Origin: a bacterium UBP1_UBA4783
GTDB taxonomy: Bacteria; Krumholzibacteriota; Krumholzibacteriia; Krumholzibacteriales; Krumholzibacteriaceae
Direction: 5' to 3'
Assembly (NCBI GenBank): GCA_002403075.1
Contig: DHHB01000050.1
Coordinates: forward strand, 1 to 5,843
Length of the DNA: 5,843 nucleotides
The notes below the pieces were generated by a model. That model was given only the letters and a program-made list of their open reading frames with translations, was not told the DNA's origin and did no database searches. The translations under genes and the position numbers were made by a program. Of this stretch, positions 5,708 through 5,843 are shown one piece after another. Each line of letters opens with the position of its first letter. Position 1 is the first letter of the stretch.

Positions 5708-5843
5708 GGAAACCGCACACCGGCGCTACTGCCTCGTCGGGCCGACGTATCCCTACCGCGGCGGCATCTCGCATTACAACACCTGCCTCATCCGGGAGCT
5801 TTCCGGACGGGGCGAGACGCTCGCGATCAACTTCACGCGGCTC
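5700..5843 (+). CDS. Glycosyltransferase with GT4-like N-terminus, 5' part only
   Basis: ATG 5700 overlaps the last eight bases of the GT2 gene (stop TAA 5705-5707), and the frame stays open to the window end, giving 48 codons. The protein begins MTKETAHRRYCLVGPTYPYR; the motif GPTYPYRGGISHYN (residues 14-27) is the first beta-strand and glycine-rich loop typical of the acceptor domain of GT4/GT-B glycosyltransferases. LIRELSGRGE and INFTRL follow as expected for the next helix and strand. The Shine-Dalgarno sequence is weak, so it is probably translated by coupling to the GT2 gene. Only the N-terminal domain edge is visible, so the donor and the acceptor are unknown and the family call rests on this motif and on context. 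Confidence 0.75.
   Translation, partial: MTKETAHRRYCLVGPTYPYRGGISHYNTCLIRELSGRGETLAINFTRL

Noticed and set aside
1..5843. CRISPR arrays, tRNA or rRNA genes, insertion sequences, phage or defence genes
   Set aside because: No short regularly spaced repeats, no RNA-gene signatures and no transposase or nuclease motifs are visible; the window is almost completely filled by glycan-related coding sequence.

Overview
The window is high-GC bacterial DNA, fully coding on the + strand apart from one 152-base gap. It reads as part of a cell-surface glycan or glycoprotein locus. The lineage cannot be fixed from the sequence. The combination of large DUF2723 membrane proteins with C-terminal TPR repeats and a GC-rich, C/G-ending codon style would fit an FCB-type or neighbouring candidate phylum (Gemmatimonadota-, Eisenbacteria- or Latescibacterota-like), but that is inference.

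Layout: (1) 2-1090 is the 3' part of a DUF2723/TMEM260-like (GT117-type) protein, cut by the window edge. (2) 1091-1242 is the only intergenic gap. It holds a strong GC hairpin that looks like a terminator, then a conspicuous AT-rich patch, a 10-bp palindrome and a Shine-Dalgarno site. (3) 1243-3798 is a complete 851-residue paralogue of the first gene: a multi-pass membrane domain, an extracytoplasmic domain and TPR repeats. (4) 3795-4769 is an NAD-dependent nucleotide-sugar epimerase (SDR family, UDP-glucuronate/UDP-glucose 4-epimerase-like). (5) 4766-5707 is a GT2 polyprenyl-phosphate sugar synthase-like glycosyltransferase with two C-terminal membrane helices (GtrB/ArnC/DPM1 type). (6) 5700-5843 is the first 48 codons of a glycosyltransferase with a GT4-like N-terminus, cut by the window edge. 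Genes 3 to 6 overlap by 4, 4 and 8 bases, so they almost certainly form one translationally coupled operon.

Working model (inference): the epimerase supplies an activated sugar, the GT2 enzyme loads a sugar onto a polyprenyl phosphate at the cytoplasmic face, and the DUF2723 GT-C-like protein uses the lipid-linked sugar on the outer face, by analogy with eukaryotic TMEM260, which uses dolichol-phosphate mannose. The GT4-like enzyme would extend or build an associated glycan.

The most unusual sequence feature is an abrupt change of codon style inside the complete DUF2723 gene near position 2670-2700. It coincides with the point where visible homology to the upstream paralogue begins, and may record a mosaic or gene-conversion history.
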